Positions 26,901 through 41,000 of a stretch of DNA of 64,000 bases are shown here, one piece after another. Where the stretch lies: positions 26,044,937-26,108,936 of the forward strand of contig OZ024741.1 in assembly GCA_964016885.1 (NCBI GenBank), given 5' to 3'. Position 1 is the first letter of the stretch. Every line of letters starts with the position of its first letter. Under the pieces are notes generated by a model. That model saw only the letters and a list, made by a program, of their open reading frames with translations, was not told the DNA's origin and did not search any database. The position numbers and the translations under genes are program-made. The stretch comes from Eledone cirrhosa (taxonomy: Eukaryota; Mollusca; Cephalopoda; Octopoda; Eledonidae).

Positions 26901-29900
26901 CCTACAAAACCTCAATTCAAAATATATGGTATATTGTAAATGTTGTATGTAAAATGGTGGTGTGACTTATCTACTAGACCTACAAAACCTCAATTCAAAA
27001 TATATGGTATATTGTAAATGTTGTATGTAAAATGGTGGTGTGACTTATCTACTAGACCTACAAAACCTCAATTCAAAATATATGGTATATTGTAAATGTT
27101 GTATGTAAAATGGTGGTGTGACTTATCTACTAGACCTACAAAACCTCAATTCAAAATATATGGTATATTGTAAATGTTGTATGTAAAATGGTGGTGTGAC
27201 TTATCTACTAGACCTACAAAACCTCAATTCAAAATATATGGTATATTGTAAATGTTGTATGTAAAATGGTGGTGTGACTAAGGCTGCCAAAACCTTTTTC
27301 TCAATAATACCAAAAACTGTTTCAAAAGTACTAAAATATAAAAAACATACCAAATCCAATCAATATAAAACTCCACAAATATTATAAAACGAAAATGTTT
27401 TACATTTACTTTATATATTTTAATTAAAAAGAAATGTCTTCTTCCACACTTTTCTTGCTGTACCAGTTTCTTGTAGTTTCAGACAAAGTTACAGTTGTGG
27501 ATGTCACTTAGTGCAGTCAACATCTTACAACCTAGATCTTAACAGGGCATTTAATGTTGATGTTTTTAAAGCATGGTGATTTTTTGTTTTTATATTGTTG
27601 AGAAGAGAAAAATCTCTGCAGCTGCTGAAGAATATAGCAATGAAAGAAGTTCCATCATGAACTTAATAATGGGTAGCGATATATGTCACCACATTTTTCT
27701 TGTGAAACAAGAAACCTGTATTTCTCAAGCTCATTTTGTGCATTAAGAGATGTGTCTTGCAGAGTCAATTCCCTCCATTCTCTATTCATTTGTTGATATT
27801 GGTCTTCATGCACAAGGTTGGAAAATTTCATTGATCAATTTTGGTTTACCTTCATTAACATTGGTCGGATCAAAAGCTTCAAGTAGCTCTAAATTTGTAA
27901 ACATGTCTTTGACACAACTCAAGGTTCCTCCCAACCAAAAATATCATGTAGCTAAATGATAGATTTACATAGCACTGAGAGAAGCTGAAAACAGGAAGTT
28001 TACCATTGTTCTGCAACATGAGAATCAATGGTGTGAGATCCTCTGTATTGCAAAGCAGTGGGTCAGTGTGATTCATGGTGTCATTTAGATAAAAGTATAT
28101 TCAGAATGAAGCGCCCAGTCCCCACTATAAAGTGGTCATGTAGGTGTCGCGACAAAAAAGCGCCCAGTCCACACTGTCAAGTGATCATGTAGATGTCACA
28201 ACAAAAATCACCCAGTCCACCCAGTTCTGTATGACCAAGACATGGTCATCGGACCTGGCTTGTCTCACAACTGGGCAACTCGTCTAAACCATGGTAGCAT
28301 GGAAAAATGGACGTTAAACAGTGTTGATGATGATGATGGCAGACTTAGCACCACCAATCCTCAGAGAAAAGAGGCAACACAATATTACTATGGAAAGTTG
28401 CTGAATGTGTAAAGGAGATATGAATAGAAATTGCCCCCAGTAGACTCAACAGAGAAACTACCTCCAGTAGACCCAACAGAGAGACTACCCCCAGTGGACC
28501 CAACAGAGAGACTACCCCCAGTGGACCCAACAGAGAGACTACCCCCAGTGGACCCAACAGAGAGACTACCCCCCAGTGGACCCAACAGAGAAACTACCCC
28601 CAGTAGACCCAACAGAGAAACTACCTCCAGTAGACCCAACAGAGAAACTACCTCCAGTAGACCCAACAGAGAGACTACCCCCAGTAGACCCAACAGAGAG
28701 ACTACCCCCAGTAGACCCAACAGAGAGACTACCCCCAGTGGACCCAACAGAGAGACTACCCCCAGTGGACCCAACAGAGAGACTACCCCCAGTGGACCCA
28801 ACAGAGAGACTACCTCCAGTAGACCCAACAGAGAGACTACCCCCAGTAGACCCAACAGAGAGACTACCCCCAGTGGACCCAACAGAGAGACTACCCCCAG
28901 TGGACCCAACAGAGAGACTACCCCCAGTGGACCCAACAGAGAGACTACCCCCAGTGGACCCAACAGAGAGACTACCCCCAGTGGACCCAACAGAGAGACT
29001 ACCCCCAGTGGACCCACCAGAGAAACTACCTCCAGTAGACCCAACAGAGAGACTACCCCCAGTAGACCCAACAGAGAGACTACCCCCAGTGGACCCAACA
29101 GAGAGACTACCCCCAGTAGACCCAACAGAGACTACCTCCAGTAGACCCAACAGAGAGACTACCCCCAGTAGACCCAACAGAGAGACTACCCCCAGTAGAC
29201 CCAACAGAGAGACTACCCCCAGTGGACCCAACAGAGAGACTACCCCCAGTAGACCCAACAGAGACTACCTCCAGTAGACCCAACAGAGAGACTACCCCCA
29301 GTAGACCCAACAGAGAGACTACCCCCAGTAGACCCAACAGAGAGACTACCCCCAGTGGACCCAACAGAGACTACCCCCAGTAGACCCAACAAAGAGACTA
29401 CCCCCAGTAGACCCAACAGAGAAACTACCCCCAGTAGACCCAACAGAGAGACTACCCCCAGTGGACCCAACAGAGAAACTACCCCCAGTGGACCCAACAG
29501 AGAGACTACCCCCAGTAGACCCAACAGAGAAACTACCCCCAGTAGACCCAACAGAGAGACTACCCCCAGTAGACCCAACAGAGACTACCCCCAGTAGACC
29601 CAACAGAGAGACTACCCCCAGTGGACACAACAGAGAGACTACCCCCAGTAGACCCAACAGAGAGACTACCCCCAGTAGACCCAACAGAGAGACTACCCCC
29701 AGTAGACCCAACAGAGAGACTACCCCCAGTAGACCCAACAGAGAGACTACCCCCAGTAGACCCAATAGAGAGACTACCCCCAGTGGACCCAACAGAGAGA
29801 CTACCCCCCAGTAGACCCAACAGAGAGACTACCCATAGTGGACCCAACAGAGAGACTACCCCCAGTAGACCCAACAGAGAGACTACCCATAGTGGACCCA

Positions 29901-32041
29901 ACAGAGAGACTACCCCCAGTAGACCCAACAGAGAGACTACCCCCAGTAGACCCAACAGAGAGACTACCCCCAGTAGACCCAACAGAGAGACTACCCCCAG
30001 TAGACCCAACAGAGAGACTACCCCCAGTGGACCCACCAGAGAGACTACCCCCAGTAGACCCAACAGAGAGACTACCCCCAGTAGACCCAACAGAGAGACT
30101 ACCCCCAGTAGACCCAACAGAGAAACTACCCCCAGTAGACCCAACAGAGAAACTACCCCCAGTAGACCCAACAGAGAGACTACCCCCAGTAGACCCAACA
30201 GAGAAACTACCCCCAGTGGACCCAACAGAGAGACTACCCCCAGTAGACCCAACAGAGAGACTACCCCCAGTAGACCCAACAGAGAGACTACCCATAGTGG
30301 ACCCAACAGAGAAACTACCCCCAGTGGACCCAACAGAGAAACTACCCCCATGTACCCAACAGAGAGACTACCCCCAGTAGACCCAACAGAGAGACTACCC
30401 ATAGTGGACCCAACAGAGAAACTACCCCCAGTGGACCCAACAGAGAGACTACCCCCAGTGGACCCAACAGAGAGACTACCCCCAGTAGACCCAACAGAGA
30501 GACTACCCATAGTGGACCCACCAGAGAGACTAGACCCAACAGAGAGACTACCCCCAGTGGACCCAACAGAGAGACTACCCCCAGTGGACCCAACAGAGAG
30601 ACTACCCCCAGTGGACCCAACAGAGAGACTACCCCCAGTGGACCCAACAGAGAGGCTACCCATAGTGGACCCAACAGAGAGACTACCTCCAGTAGACCCA
30701 ACAGAGAGACTACCCCCAGTAGACCCAACAGAGAGACTACCCCCAGTGGACCTAACAGAGAGACTACCCCCAGTGGACCCAACAGAGAGACTACCCCCAG
30801 TAGACCCAACAGAGAGGCTACCCATAGTGGACCCAACAGAGAGACTACCCATAGTGGACCCAACAGAGAGACTACCCCCAGTGGACCCAACAGAGAGACT
30901 ACCCCCAGTAGACCCAACAGAGAGACTACCCATAGTGGACCCAACAGAGAGACTACCCATAGTGGACCCAACAGAGAGACTACCCATAGTGGACCCAACA
31001 GAGAGACTATCCCCAGTAGACCCAACAGAGAGACTACCCCCAGTGGACCCAACAGAGAGACTACCCCCAGTGGACCCAACAGAGAGACTACCCCCAGTAG
31101 ACCCAACAGAGAGACTACCCATAGTGGACCCAACAGAGAGACTACCCATAGTGGACCCAACAGAGAGACTACCCCCAGTGGACCCAACAGAGAGACTACC
31201 CATAGTGGACCCAACAGAGAGACTACTCCCAGTGGACCCAACAGAGAGACTACCCCCAGTGGACCCAACAGAGAAACTACCCCCAGTAGACCCAACAGAG
31301 AGACTACCCCCAGTAGACCCAACAGAGAGGCTACCCATAGTGGACCCAACAGAGAGACTACCCATAGTGGACCCAACAGAGAGACTACCCCCAGTGGACC
31401 CAACAGAGAGACTACCCCCAGTAGACCCAACAGAGAGACTACCCATAGTGGACCCAACAGAGAGACTACCCATAGTGGACCCAACAGAGAGACTACCCAT
31501 AGTGGACCCAACAGAGAGACTACCCCCAGTGGACCCAACAGAGAGACTACCCCCAGTAGACCCAACAGAGAGACTACCCATAGTGGACCCAACAGAGAGA
31601 CTACCCATAGTGGACCCAACAGAGAGACTACCCATAGTGGACCCAACAGAGAGACTACCCCCAGTGGATCCAACAGAGAGACTACCCATAGTGGACCCAA
31701 CAGAGAGACTACCCCCAGTAGACCCAACAGAGAGACTACCCATAGTGGACCCAACAGAGAGACTACCCCCAGTGGACCCAACAGAGAGACTACCCCCAGT
31801 AGACCCAACAGAGAGACTAGGTATCAAAGGAAGAGAGATAAAAGATATACTTTAAACAATTCAACATGCCTTGGCTGACAGTATATACAGAACATACTTT
31901 TTCTATTTAATCTTCTATTTCTCACTCTACCTTCTAGACTAGTGTCTGATTTGTAAATACTCTTTTCCTACTATATCAAGTGTTAAACTAATATATTTCT
32001 TCATTGTAGTGTGTTGTTTGCTTTGCTGTTTCTGTTTACTT

Positions 32042-32087
<46 letters not shown>

Positions 32088-35000
32088 TACACACACATAT
32101 AATGTGTGCATGTGTAAATCTGTGAAGAATAAATATTCATGACAATATAGCATTTCAAGAAAAAAACTCAATACAAGAAGTAGAGTGTAATGGTTTATTA
32201 TTAAGACTGTCATAATTTCTTATTACAGTGGTCAAGAAGATAACAGTCGTCTAAAGAAACCGAAATCTATAAGTTCAACTTCGTCCACATCCAGTTGTAA
32301 TGGGTAATTATCTGACTCCTTTTTAATTTCTATTTATTGTTTGTTGGTGAGAAGATTTATGTGTATAAGAAGGTGTGTAGCCTACTGGTCTTGTGAGTTC
32401 ACGTCCTGCATTGGGTAGCAGTCAGTGGTAAGAAACTCTCAGGGGAGCTGGACAACAGAAGGTCTTTGGAAAAGAAACTGCCAGGAGAGCTGGACAGCAG
32501 AAGGTCTTTGAAGAAGAAACTGTCAGGAGAGCTGGCCAGCAGAAGGTCTTTGGAGAAGAAACTGCGAGGAGAGCTGGACAGCAGAAGGTCTTTGGAGAAG
32601 AAACTGCCAGGAGAGCTGGACAGCAGAAGTTCTTTGGAAAAGAAACTGTCAGGAGAGCTGGACAGCAGAAGGTCTTTGGAGAAGAAACTGCCAGGAGAAC
32701 TGGACAGCAGAAGGTCTTTGGAGAAGAAACTGTCAGGAGAGCTGGACAGTAGGTCTTTGGAGAAGAAACTGCTAGGAGAGCTGGACAGCAGGTCTTTGGA
32801 AAAGAAACTGCCAGGAGAGCTGGACAGCAGAAGGTCTTCAGAGAAGAAACTGTCAGAAGAGCTGGACAGTAGAAGGTCTTCAGAGAAGAAACTGTCAGGA
32901 GAGCTGGCCAGCAGAAGGTCTTCAGAGAAGAAACTGTCAGGAGAGCTGGACAGTAGAAGACCTTCAGAGAAGAAACTGTCAGAAGAGCTGGACAGTAGAA
33001 GGTCTTTGGAGAAGAAACTGTCAGGAGAGCTGGACAGTAGAAGGTCTTCAGAGAAGAAACTGTCAGGAGAGCTGGACAGTAGAAGATCTTCAGAGAAGAA
33101 ACTGTCAGGAGAGCTGGCCAGCAGAAGGTCTTTGGAGAAGAAACTGTCAGGAGAGCTGGACAGTAGAAGGTCTTCAGAGAAGAAACTGTGAGGAGAGCTG
33201 GCCCGCAGAAGGTCTTCAGAGAAGAAACTGTCGGGAGAGCTGGACAGTAGAAGATCTTCAGAGAAGAAACTGTCAGGAGAGCTGGCCAGCAGAAGATCTT
33301 CAGAGAAGAAACTGTCAGGAGAGCTGGACAGTAGAAGATCTTCAGAGAAGAAACTGTCAGGAGAGCTGGCCAGCAGAAGATCTTCAGAGAAGAAACTGTC
33401 AGGAGAGCTGGCCAGCAGAAGATCTTCAGAGAAGAAACTGTCAGGAGAGCTGGACAGTAGAAGATCTTCAGAGAAGAAACTGTCAGGAGAGCTGGACAGT
33501 AGAAGATCTTCAGAGAAGAAACTGTCAGGAGAGCTGGACAGTAGAAGATCTTCAGAGAAGAAACTGTCAGGAGAGCTGGACAGTAGAAGATCTTCAGAGA
33601 AGGAACTGTCAGGAGAGCTGGACAGTAGAAGATCTTCAGAGAAGAAACTGTCAGGAGAGCTGGACAGTAGAAGATCTTCAGAGAAGAAACTGTCAGGAGA
33701 GCTGGACAGTAGAAGATCTTCAGAGAAGAAACTGTCAGGAGAGCTGGACAGTAGAAGATCTTCAGAGAAGAAACTGTCAGGAGAGCTGGCCAGCAGAAGA
33801 TCTTCAGAGAAGAAACTGTCAGGAGAGCTGGACAGTAGAAGATCTTCAGAGAAGAGACTGTGAGGAGAGCTGGACAGTAGAAGATCTTCAGAGAAGAAAC
33901 TGTCAGGAGAGCTGGCCAGTAGAAGGTCTTTGGAGAAGAAACTGTCAGGAGAGCTGGACAGTAGAAGATCTTCAGAGAAGAAACTGTCAGGAGAGCTGGC
34001 CAGCAGAAGATCTTCAGAGAAGAAACTGTCAGGAGAGCTGGACAGTAGAAGATCTTCAGAGAAGAAACTGTCAGGAGAGCTGGCCAGCAGAAGATCTTCA
34101 GAGAAGAAACTGTCAGGAGAGCTGGCCAGCAGAAGATCTTCAGAGAAGAAACTGTCAGGAGAGCTGGACAGTAGAAGATCTTCAGAGAAGAAACTGTCAG
34201 GAGAGCTGGACAGCAGAAGATCTTCAGAGAAGAAACTGTCAGGAGAGCTGGCCAGCAGAAGATCTTCAGAGAAGAAACTGTCAGGAGAGCTGGACAGTAG
34301 AAGATCTTCAGAGAAGAAACTGTCAGGAGAGCTGGACAGCAGAAGATCTTCAGAGAAGAAACTGTCAGGAGAGCTGGACAGTAGAAGATCTTCAGAGAAG
34401 AAACTGTCAGGAGAGCTGGACAGCAGAAGATCTTCAGAGAAGAAACTGTCAGGAGAGCTGGACAGTAGAAGATCTTCAGAGAAGAAACTGTCAGGAGAGC
34501 TGGACAGCAGAAGATCTTCAGAGAAGAAACTGTCAGGAGAGCTGGCCAGCAGAAGATCTTCAGAGAAGAAACTGTCAGGAGAGCTGGACAGTAGAAGATC
34601 TTCAGAGAAGAAACTGTCAGGAGAGCTGGCCAGCAGAAGATCTTCAGAGAAGAAACTGTCAGGAGAGCTGGACAGTAGAAGATCTTCAGAGAAGAAACTG
34701 TCAGGAGAGCTGGACAGCAGAAGATCTTCAGAGAAGAAACTGTCAGGAGAGCTGGACAGTAGAAGATCTTCAGAGAAGAAACTGTCAGGAGAGCTGGACA
34801 GCAGAAGATCTTCAGAGAAGAAACTGTCAGGAGAGCTGGCCAGCAGAAGATCTTCAGACAAGAAACTGTCAGGAGAGCTGGACAGTAGAAGATCTTCAGA
34901 GAAGAAACTGTCAGGAGAGCTGGACAGTAGAAGATCTTCAGAGAAGAAACTGTCAGGAGAGCTGGACAGTAGAAGATCTTCAGAGAAGAAACTGTCAGGA

Positions 35001-38000
35001 GAGCTGGCCAGCAGAAGATCTTCAGAGAAGAAACTGTCAGGAGAGCTGGACAGTAGAAGATCTTCAGAGAAGAAACTGTGAGGAGAGCTGGACAGTAGAA
35101 GATCTTCAGAGAAGAAACTGTCAGGAGAGCTGGACAGTAGAAGATCTTCAGAGAAGAAACTGTCAGGAGAGCTGGCCAGTAGAAGGTCTTTGGAGAAGAA
35201 ACTGTCAGGAGAGCTGGACAGTAGAAGATCTTCAGAGAAGAAACTGTCAGGAGAGCTGGCCAGCAGAAGATCTTCAGAGAAGAAACTGTCAGGAGAGCTG
35301 GCCAGCAGAAGATCTTCAGAGAAGAAACTGTCAGGAGAGCTGGACAGTAGAAGATCTTCAGAGAAGAAACTGTCAGGAGAGCTGGCCAGCAGAAGATCTT
35401 CAGAGAAGAAACTGTCAGGAGAGCTGGACAGTAGAAGATCTTCAGAGAAGAAACTGTGAGGAGAGCTGGACAGTAGAAGATCTTCAGAGAAGAAACTGTC
35501 AGGAGAGCTGGACAGTAGAAGATCTTCAGAGAAGAAACTGTCAGGAGAGCTGGCCAGTAGAAGGTCTTTGGAGAAGAAACTGTCAGGAGAGCTGGACAGT
35601 AGAAGATCTTCAGAGAAGAAACTGTCAGGAGAGCTGGACAGTAGAAGATCTTCAGAGAAGAAACTGTCAGGAGAGCTGGACAGTAGAAGGTCTTTGGAGA
35701 AGAAACTGTCAGGAGAGCTGGACAGTAGAAGATCTTCAGAGAAGAAACTGTCAGGAGAGCTGGCCAGTAGAAGATCTTCAGAGAAGAAACTGTCAGGAGA
35801 GCTGGACAGTAGAAGATCTTCAGAGAAGAAACTGTCAGGAGAGCTGGCCAGCAGAAGATGTTCAGAGAAGAAACTGTCAGGAGAGCTGGACAGTAGAAGA
35901 TCTTCAGAGAAGAAACTGTCAGGAGAGCTGGCCAGCAGAAGATCTTCAGAGAAGAAACTGTCAGGAGAGCTGGACAGTAGAAGATCTTCAGAGAAGAAAC
36001 TGTCAGGAGAGCTGGACAGTAGAAGATCTTCAGAGAAGAAACTGTCAGGAGAGCTGGCCAGCAGAAGATCTTCAGAGAAGAAACTGTCAGGAGAGCTGGA
36101 CAGCAGAAGATCTTCAGAGAAGAAACTGTCAGGAGAGCTGGACAGTAGAAGATCTTCAGAGAAGAAACTGTCAGGAGAGCTGGACAGTAGAAGATCTTCA
36201 GAGAAGAAACTGTCAGGAGAGCTGGACAGTAGAAGATCTTCAGAGAAGAAACTGTCAGGAGAGCTGGCCAGCAGAAGATCTTCAGAGAAGAAACTGTCAG
36301 GAGAGCTGGCCAGCAGAAGATCTTCAGAGAAGAAACTGTCAGGAGAGCTGGACAGTAGAAGATCTTCAGAGAAGAAACTGTCAGGAGAGCTGGACAGTAG
36401 AAGATCTTCAGAGAAGAAACTGTCAGGAGAGCTGGCCAGCAGAAGATCTTCAGAGAAGAAACTGTCAGGAGGGCTGGACAGTAGAAGATCTTCAGAGAAG
36501 AAACTGTCAGGAGAGCTGGACAGTAGAAGATCTTCAGAGAAGAAACTGTCAGGAGAGCTGGACAGTAGAAGATCTTCAGAGAAGAAACTGTCAGGAGAGC
36601 TGGACAGTAGAAGATCTTCAGAGAAGAAACTGTCAGGAGAGCTGGCCAGCAGAAGGTCTTTGGAGAAGAAACTGTGAGGAGAGCTGGCCAGCAGAAGGTC
36701 TTTGGAGAAGAAACTGTCAGGAGAGCTGGACAGTAGAAGATCTTCAGAGAAGAAACTGTCAGGAGAGCTGGCCAGCAGAAGATCTTCAGAGAAGAAACTG
36801 TCAGGAGTGCTGGACAGTAGAAGATCTTCAGAGAAGAAACTGTGAGGAGAGCTGGACAGTAGAAGATCTTCAGAGAAGAAACTGTCAGGAGTGCTGGACA
36901 GTAGAAGATCTTCAGAGAAGAAACTGTCAGGAGTGCTGGACAGTAGAAGATCTTCAGAGAAGAAACTGTCAGGAGAGCTGGACAGTAGAAGATCTTCAGA
37001 GAAGAAACTGTGAGGAGAGCTGGACAGTAGAAGATCTTCAGAGAAGAAACTGTCAGGAGTGCTGGACAGTAGAAGATCTTCAGAGAAGAAACTGTGAGGA
37101 GAGCTGGCCAGCAGAAGATCTTCAGAGAAGAAACTGTCAGGAGAGCTGGACAGCAGAAGATCTTCAGAGAAGAAACTGTCAGGAGAGCTGGCCAGCAGAA
37201 GATCTTCAGAGAAGAAACTGTCAGGAGAGCTGGCCAGCAGAAGATCTTCAGAGAAGAAACTGTCAGGAGAGCTGGACAGCAGAAGATCTTCAGAGAAGAA
37301 ACTGTCAGGAGAGCTGGCCAGCAGAAGATCTTCAGAGAAGAAACTGTCAAGAGAGCTGGACAGTAGAAGATCTTCAGAGAAGAAACTGTCAGGAGAGCTG
37401 GACAGCAGAAGATCTTCAGAGAAGAAACTGTCAGGAGAGCTGGCCAGCAGAAGATCTTCAGAGAAGAAACTGTCAGGAGAGCTGGCCAGCAGAAGATCTT
37501 CAGAGAAGAAACTGTCAGGAGAGCTGGACAGTAGAAGATCTTCAGAGAAGAAACTGTCAGGAGAGCTGGCCAGCAGAAGATCTTCAGAGAAGAAACTGTC
37601 AGGAGAGCTGGACAGTAGAAGATCTTCAGAGAAGAAACTGTCAGGAGAGCTGGACAGTAGAAGATCTTCAGAGAAGAAACTGTCAGGAGAGCTGGCCAGC
37701 AGAAGATCTTCAGAGAAGAAACTGTCAGGAGAGCTGGACAGTAGAAGATCTTCAGAGAAGAAACTGTCAGGAGAGCTGGACAGTAGAAGATCTTCAGAGA
37801 AGAAACTGTCAGGAGAGCTGGACAGTAGAAGATCTTCAGAGAAGAAACTGTCAGGAGAGCTGGCCAGCAGAAGATCTTCAGAGAAGAAACTGTCAGGAGA
37901 GCTGGACAGTAGAAGATCTTCAGAGAAGAAACTGTCAGGAGAGCTGGACAGTAGAAGATCTTCAGAGAAGAAACTGTCAGGAGAGCTGGACAGTAGAAGA

Positions 38001-41000
38001 TCTTCAGAGAAGAAACTGTCAAGAGAGCTGGACAGTAGAAGATCTTCAGAGAAGAAACTGTCAGGAGAGCTGGACAGTAGAAGATCTTCAGAGAAGAAAC
38101 TGTCAGGAGAGCTGGCCAGCAGAAGATCTTCAGAGAAGAAACTGTCAGGAGAGCTGGACAGTAGAAGATCTTCAGAGAAGAAACTGTCAGGAGAGCTGGA
38201 CAGTAGAAGATCTTCAGAGAAGAAACTGTCAGGAGAGCTGGACAGTAGAAGATCTTCAGAGAAGAAATTGTCAAGAGAGCTGGACAGTAGAAGATCTTCA
38301 GAGAAGAAACTGTCAGGAGAGCTGGACAGTAGAAGATCTTCAGAGAAGAAACTGTCAGGAGAGCTGGACAGTAGAAGATCTTCAGAGAAGAAACTGTCAG
38401 GAGAGCTGGACAGTAGAAGATCTTCAGAGAAGAAACTGTCAGGAGAGCTGGACAGTAGAAGATCTTCAGAGAAGAAACTGTCAGGAGAGCTGGACAGTAG
38501 AAGATCTTCAGAGAAGAAACTGTCAGGAGAGCTGGACAGTAGAAGATCTTCAGAGAAGAAACTGTCAGGAGAGCTGGACAGTAGAAGATCTTCAGAGAAG
38601 AAACTGTCAGGAGAGCTGGACAGTAGAAGATCTTCAGAGAAGAAACTGTCAAGAGAGCTGGACAGTAGAAGATCTTCAGAGAAGAAACTGTCAGGAGAGC
38701 TGGACAGTAGAAGATCTTCAGAGAAGAAACTGTCAGGAGAGCTGGCCAGCAGAAGATCTTCAGAGAAGAAACTGTCAGGAGAGCTGGACAGTAGAAGATC
38801 TTCAGAGAAGAAACTGTCAGGAGAGCTGGACAGTAGAAGATCTTCAGAGAAGAAACTGTCAGGAGAGCTGGACAGTAGAAGATCTTCAGAGAAGAAACTG
38901 TCAAGAGAGCTGGACAGTAGAAGATCTTCAGAGAAGAAACTGTCAGGAGAGCTGGACAGTAGAAGATCTTCAGAGAAGAAACTGTCAGGAGAGCTGGACA
39001 GTAGAAGATCTTCAGAGAAGAAACTGTGAGGAGAGCTGGACAGTAGAAGATCTTCAGAGAAGAAACTGTCAGGAGAGCTGGACAGTAGAAGATCTTCAGA
39101 GAAGAAACTGTCAGGAGAGCTGGCCAGCAGAAGATCTTCAGAGAAGAAACTGTCAGGAGAGCTGGACAGTAGAAGATCTTCAGAGAAGAAACTGTCAGGA
39201 GAGCTGGCCAGCAGAAGATCTTCAGAGAAGAAACTGTCAGGAGAGCTGGACAGTAGAAGATCTTCAGAGAAGAAACTGTCAGGAGAGCTGGACAGTAGAA
39301 GATCTTCAGAGAAGAAACTGTCAGGAGAGCTGGACAGTAGAAGATCTTCAGAGAAGAAACTGTCAGGAGAGCTGGACAGTAGAAGATCTTCAGAGAAGAA
39401 ACTGTCAGGAGAGCTGGACAGTAGAAGATCTTCAGAGAAGAAACTGTCAGGAGAGCTGGACAGTAGAAGATCTTCAGAGAAGAAACTGTCAGGAGAGCTG
39501 GCCAGCAGAAGATCTTCAGAGAAGAAACTGTCAGGAGAGCTGGACAGTAGAAGATCTTCAGAGAAGAAACTGTCAGGAGAGCTGGACAGTAGAAGATCTT
39601 CAGAGAAGAAACTGTCAGGAGAGCTGGACAGTAGAAGATCTTCAGAGAAGAAACTGTCAGGAGAGCTGGACAGTAGAAGATCTTCAGAGAAGAAACTGTC
39701 AGGAGAGCTGGACAGTAGAAGATCTTCAGAGAAGAAACTGTCAGGAGAGCTGGACAGTAGAAGATCTTCAGAGAAGAAACTGTCAGGAGAGCTGGACAGT
39801 AGAAGATCTTCAGAGAAGAAACTGTCAGGAGAGCTGGACAGTAGAAGATCTTCAGAGAAGAAACTGTCAGGAGAGCTGGACAGTAGAAGATCTTCAGAGA
39901 AGAAACTGTCAGGAGAGCTGGCCAGCAGAAGATCTTCAGAGAAGAAACTGTCAGGAGAGCTGGACAGTAGATGTTCAGAGAAGAAACTGTCAGGAGAGCT
40001 GGCCAGCAGAAGATCTTCAGAGAAGAAACTGTCAGGAGAGCTGGACAGTAGAAGATCTTCAGAGAAGAAACTGTCAGGAGAGCTGGCCAGCAGAAGATCT
40101 TCAGAGAAGAAACTGTCAGGAGAGCTGGACAGTAGAAGATCTTCAGAGAAGAAACTGTCAGGAGAGCTGGCCAGCAGAAGATCTTCAGAGAAGAAACTGT
40201 CAGGAGAGCTGGACAGTAGAAGATCTTCAGAGAAGAAACTGTCAGGAGAGCTGGACAGTAGAAGATCTTCAGAGAAGAAACTGTCAGGACAGCTGGACAG
40301 TAGAAGATCTTCAGAGAAGAAACTGTCAGGAGAGCTGGACAGTAGAAGATCTTCAGAGAAGAAACTGTCAGGAGAGCTGGACAGTAGAAGATCTTCAGAG
40401 AAGAAACTGTCAGGACAGCTGGACAGTAGAAGATCTTCAGAGAAGAAACTGTCAGGAGAGCTGGACAGTAGAAGATCTTCAGAGAAGAAACTGTCAGGAG
40501 AGCTGGACAGTAGAAGATCTTCAGAGAAGAAACTGTCAGGAGAGCTGGCCAGCAGAAGATCTTCAGAGAAGAAACTGTCAGGAGAGCTGGACAGTAGAAG
40601 ATGTTCAGAGAAGAAACTGTCAGGAGAGCTGGACAGTAGAAGATCTTCAGAGAAGAAACTGTCAGGAGAGCTGGACAGTAGAAGATCTTCAGAGAAGAAA
40701 CTGTCAGGAGAGCTGGCCCGCAGAAGGTCTTTGGAGAAGAAACTGTCAGGAGAGCTGGCCAGCAGAAGATCTTCAGAGAAGAAACTGTCAGGAGAGCTGG
40801 ACAGTAGAAGATCTTCAGAGAAGAAACTGTCAGGAGAGCTGGACAGTAGAAGATCTTCAGAGAAGAAACTGTCAGGAGAGCTGGCCAGCAGAAGATCTTC
40901 AGAGAAGAAACTGTCAGGAGAGCTGGCCAGCAGAAGATCTTCAGAGAAGAAACTGTCAGGAGAGCTGGCCAGCAGAAGATCTTCAGAGAAGAAACTGTCA

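Noticed and set aside
29560..31855. 755-codon and 744-codon frames in the 27-bp array
   Set aside because: Same arithmetic effect; both strands open, low-complexity 9-residue repeats, intronic.
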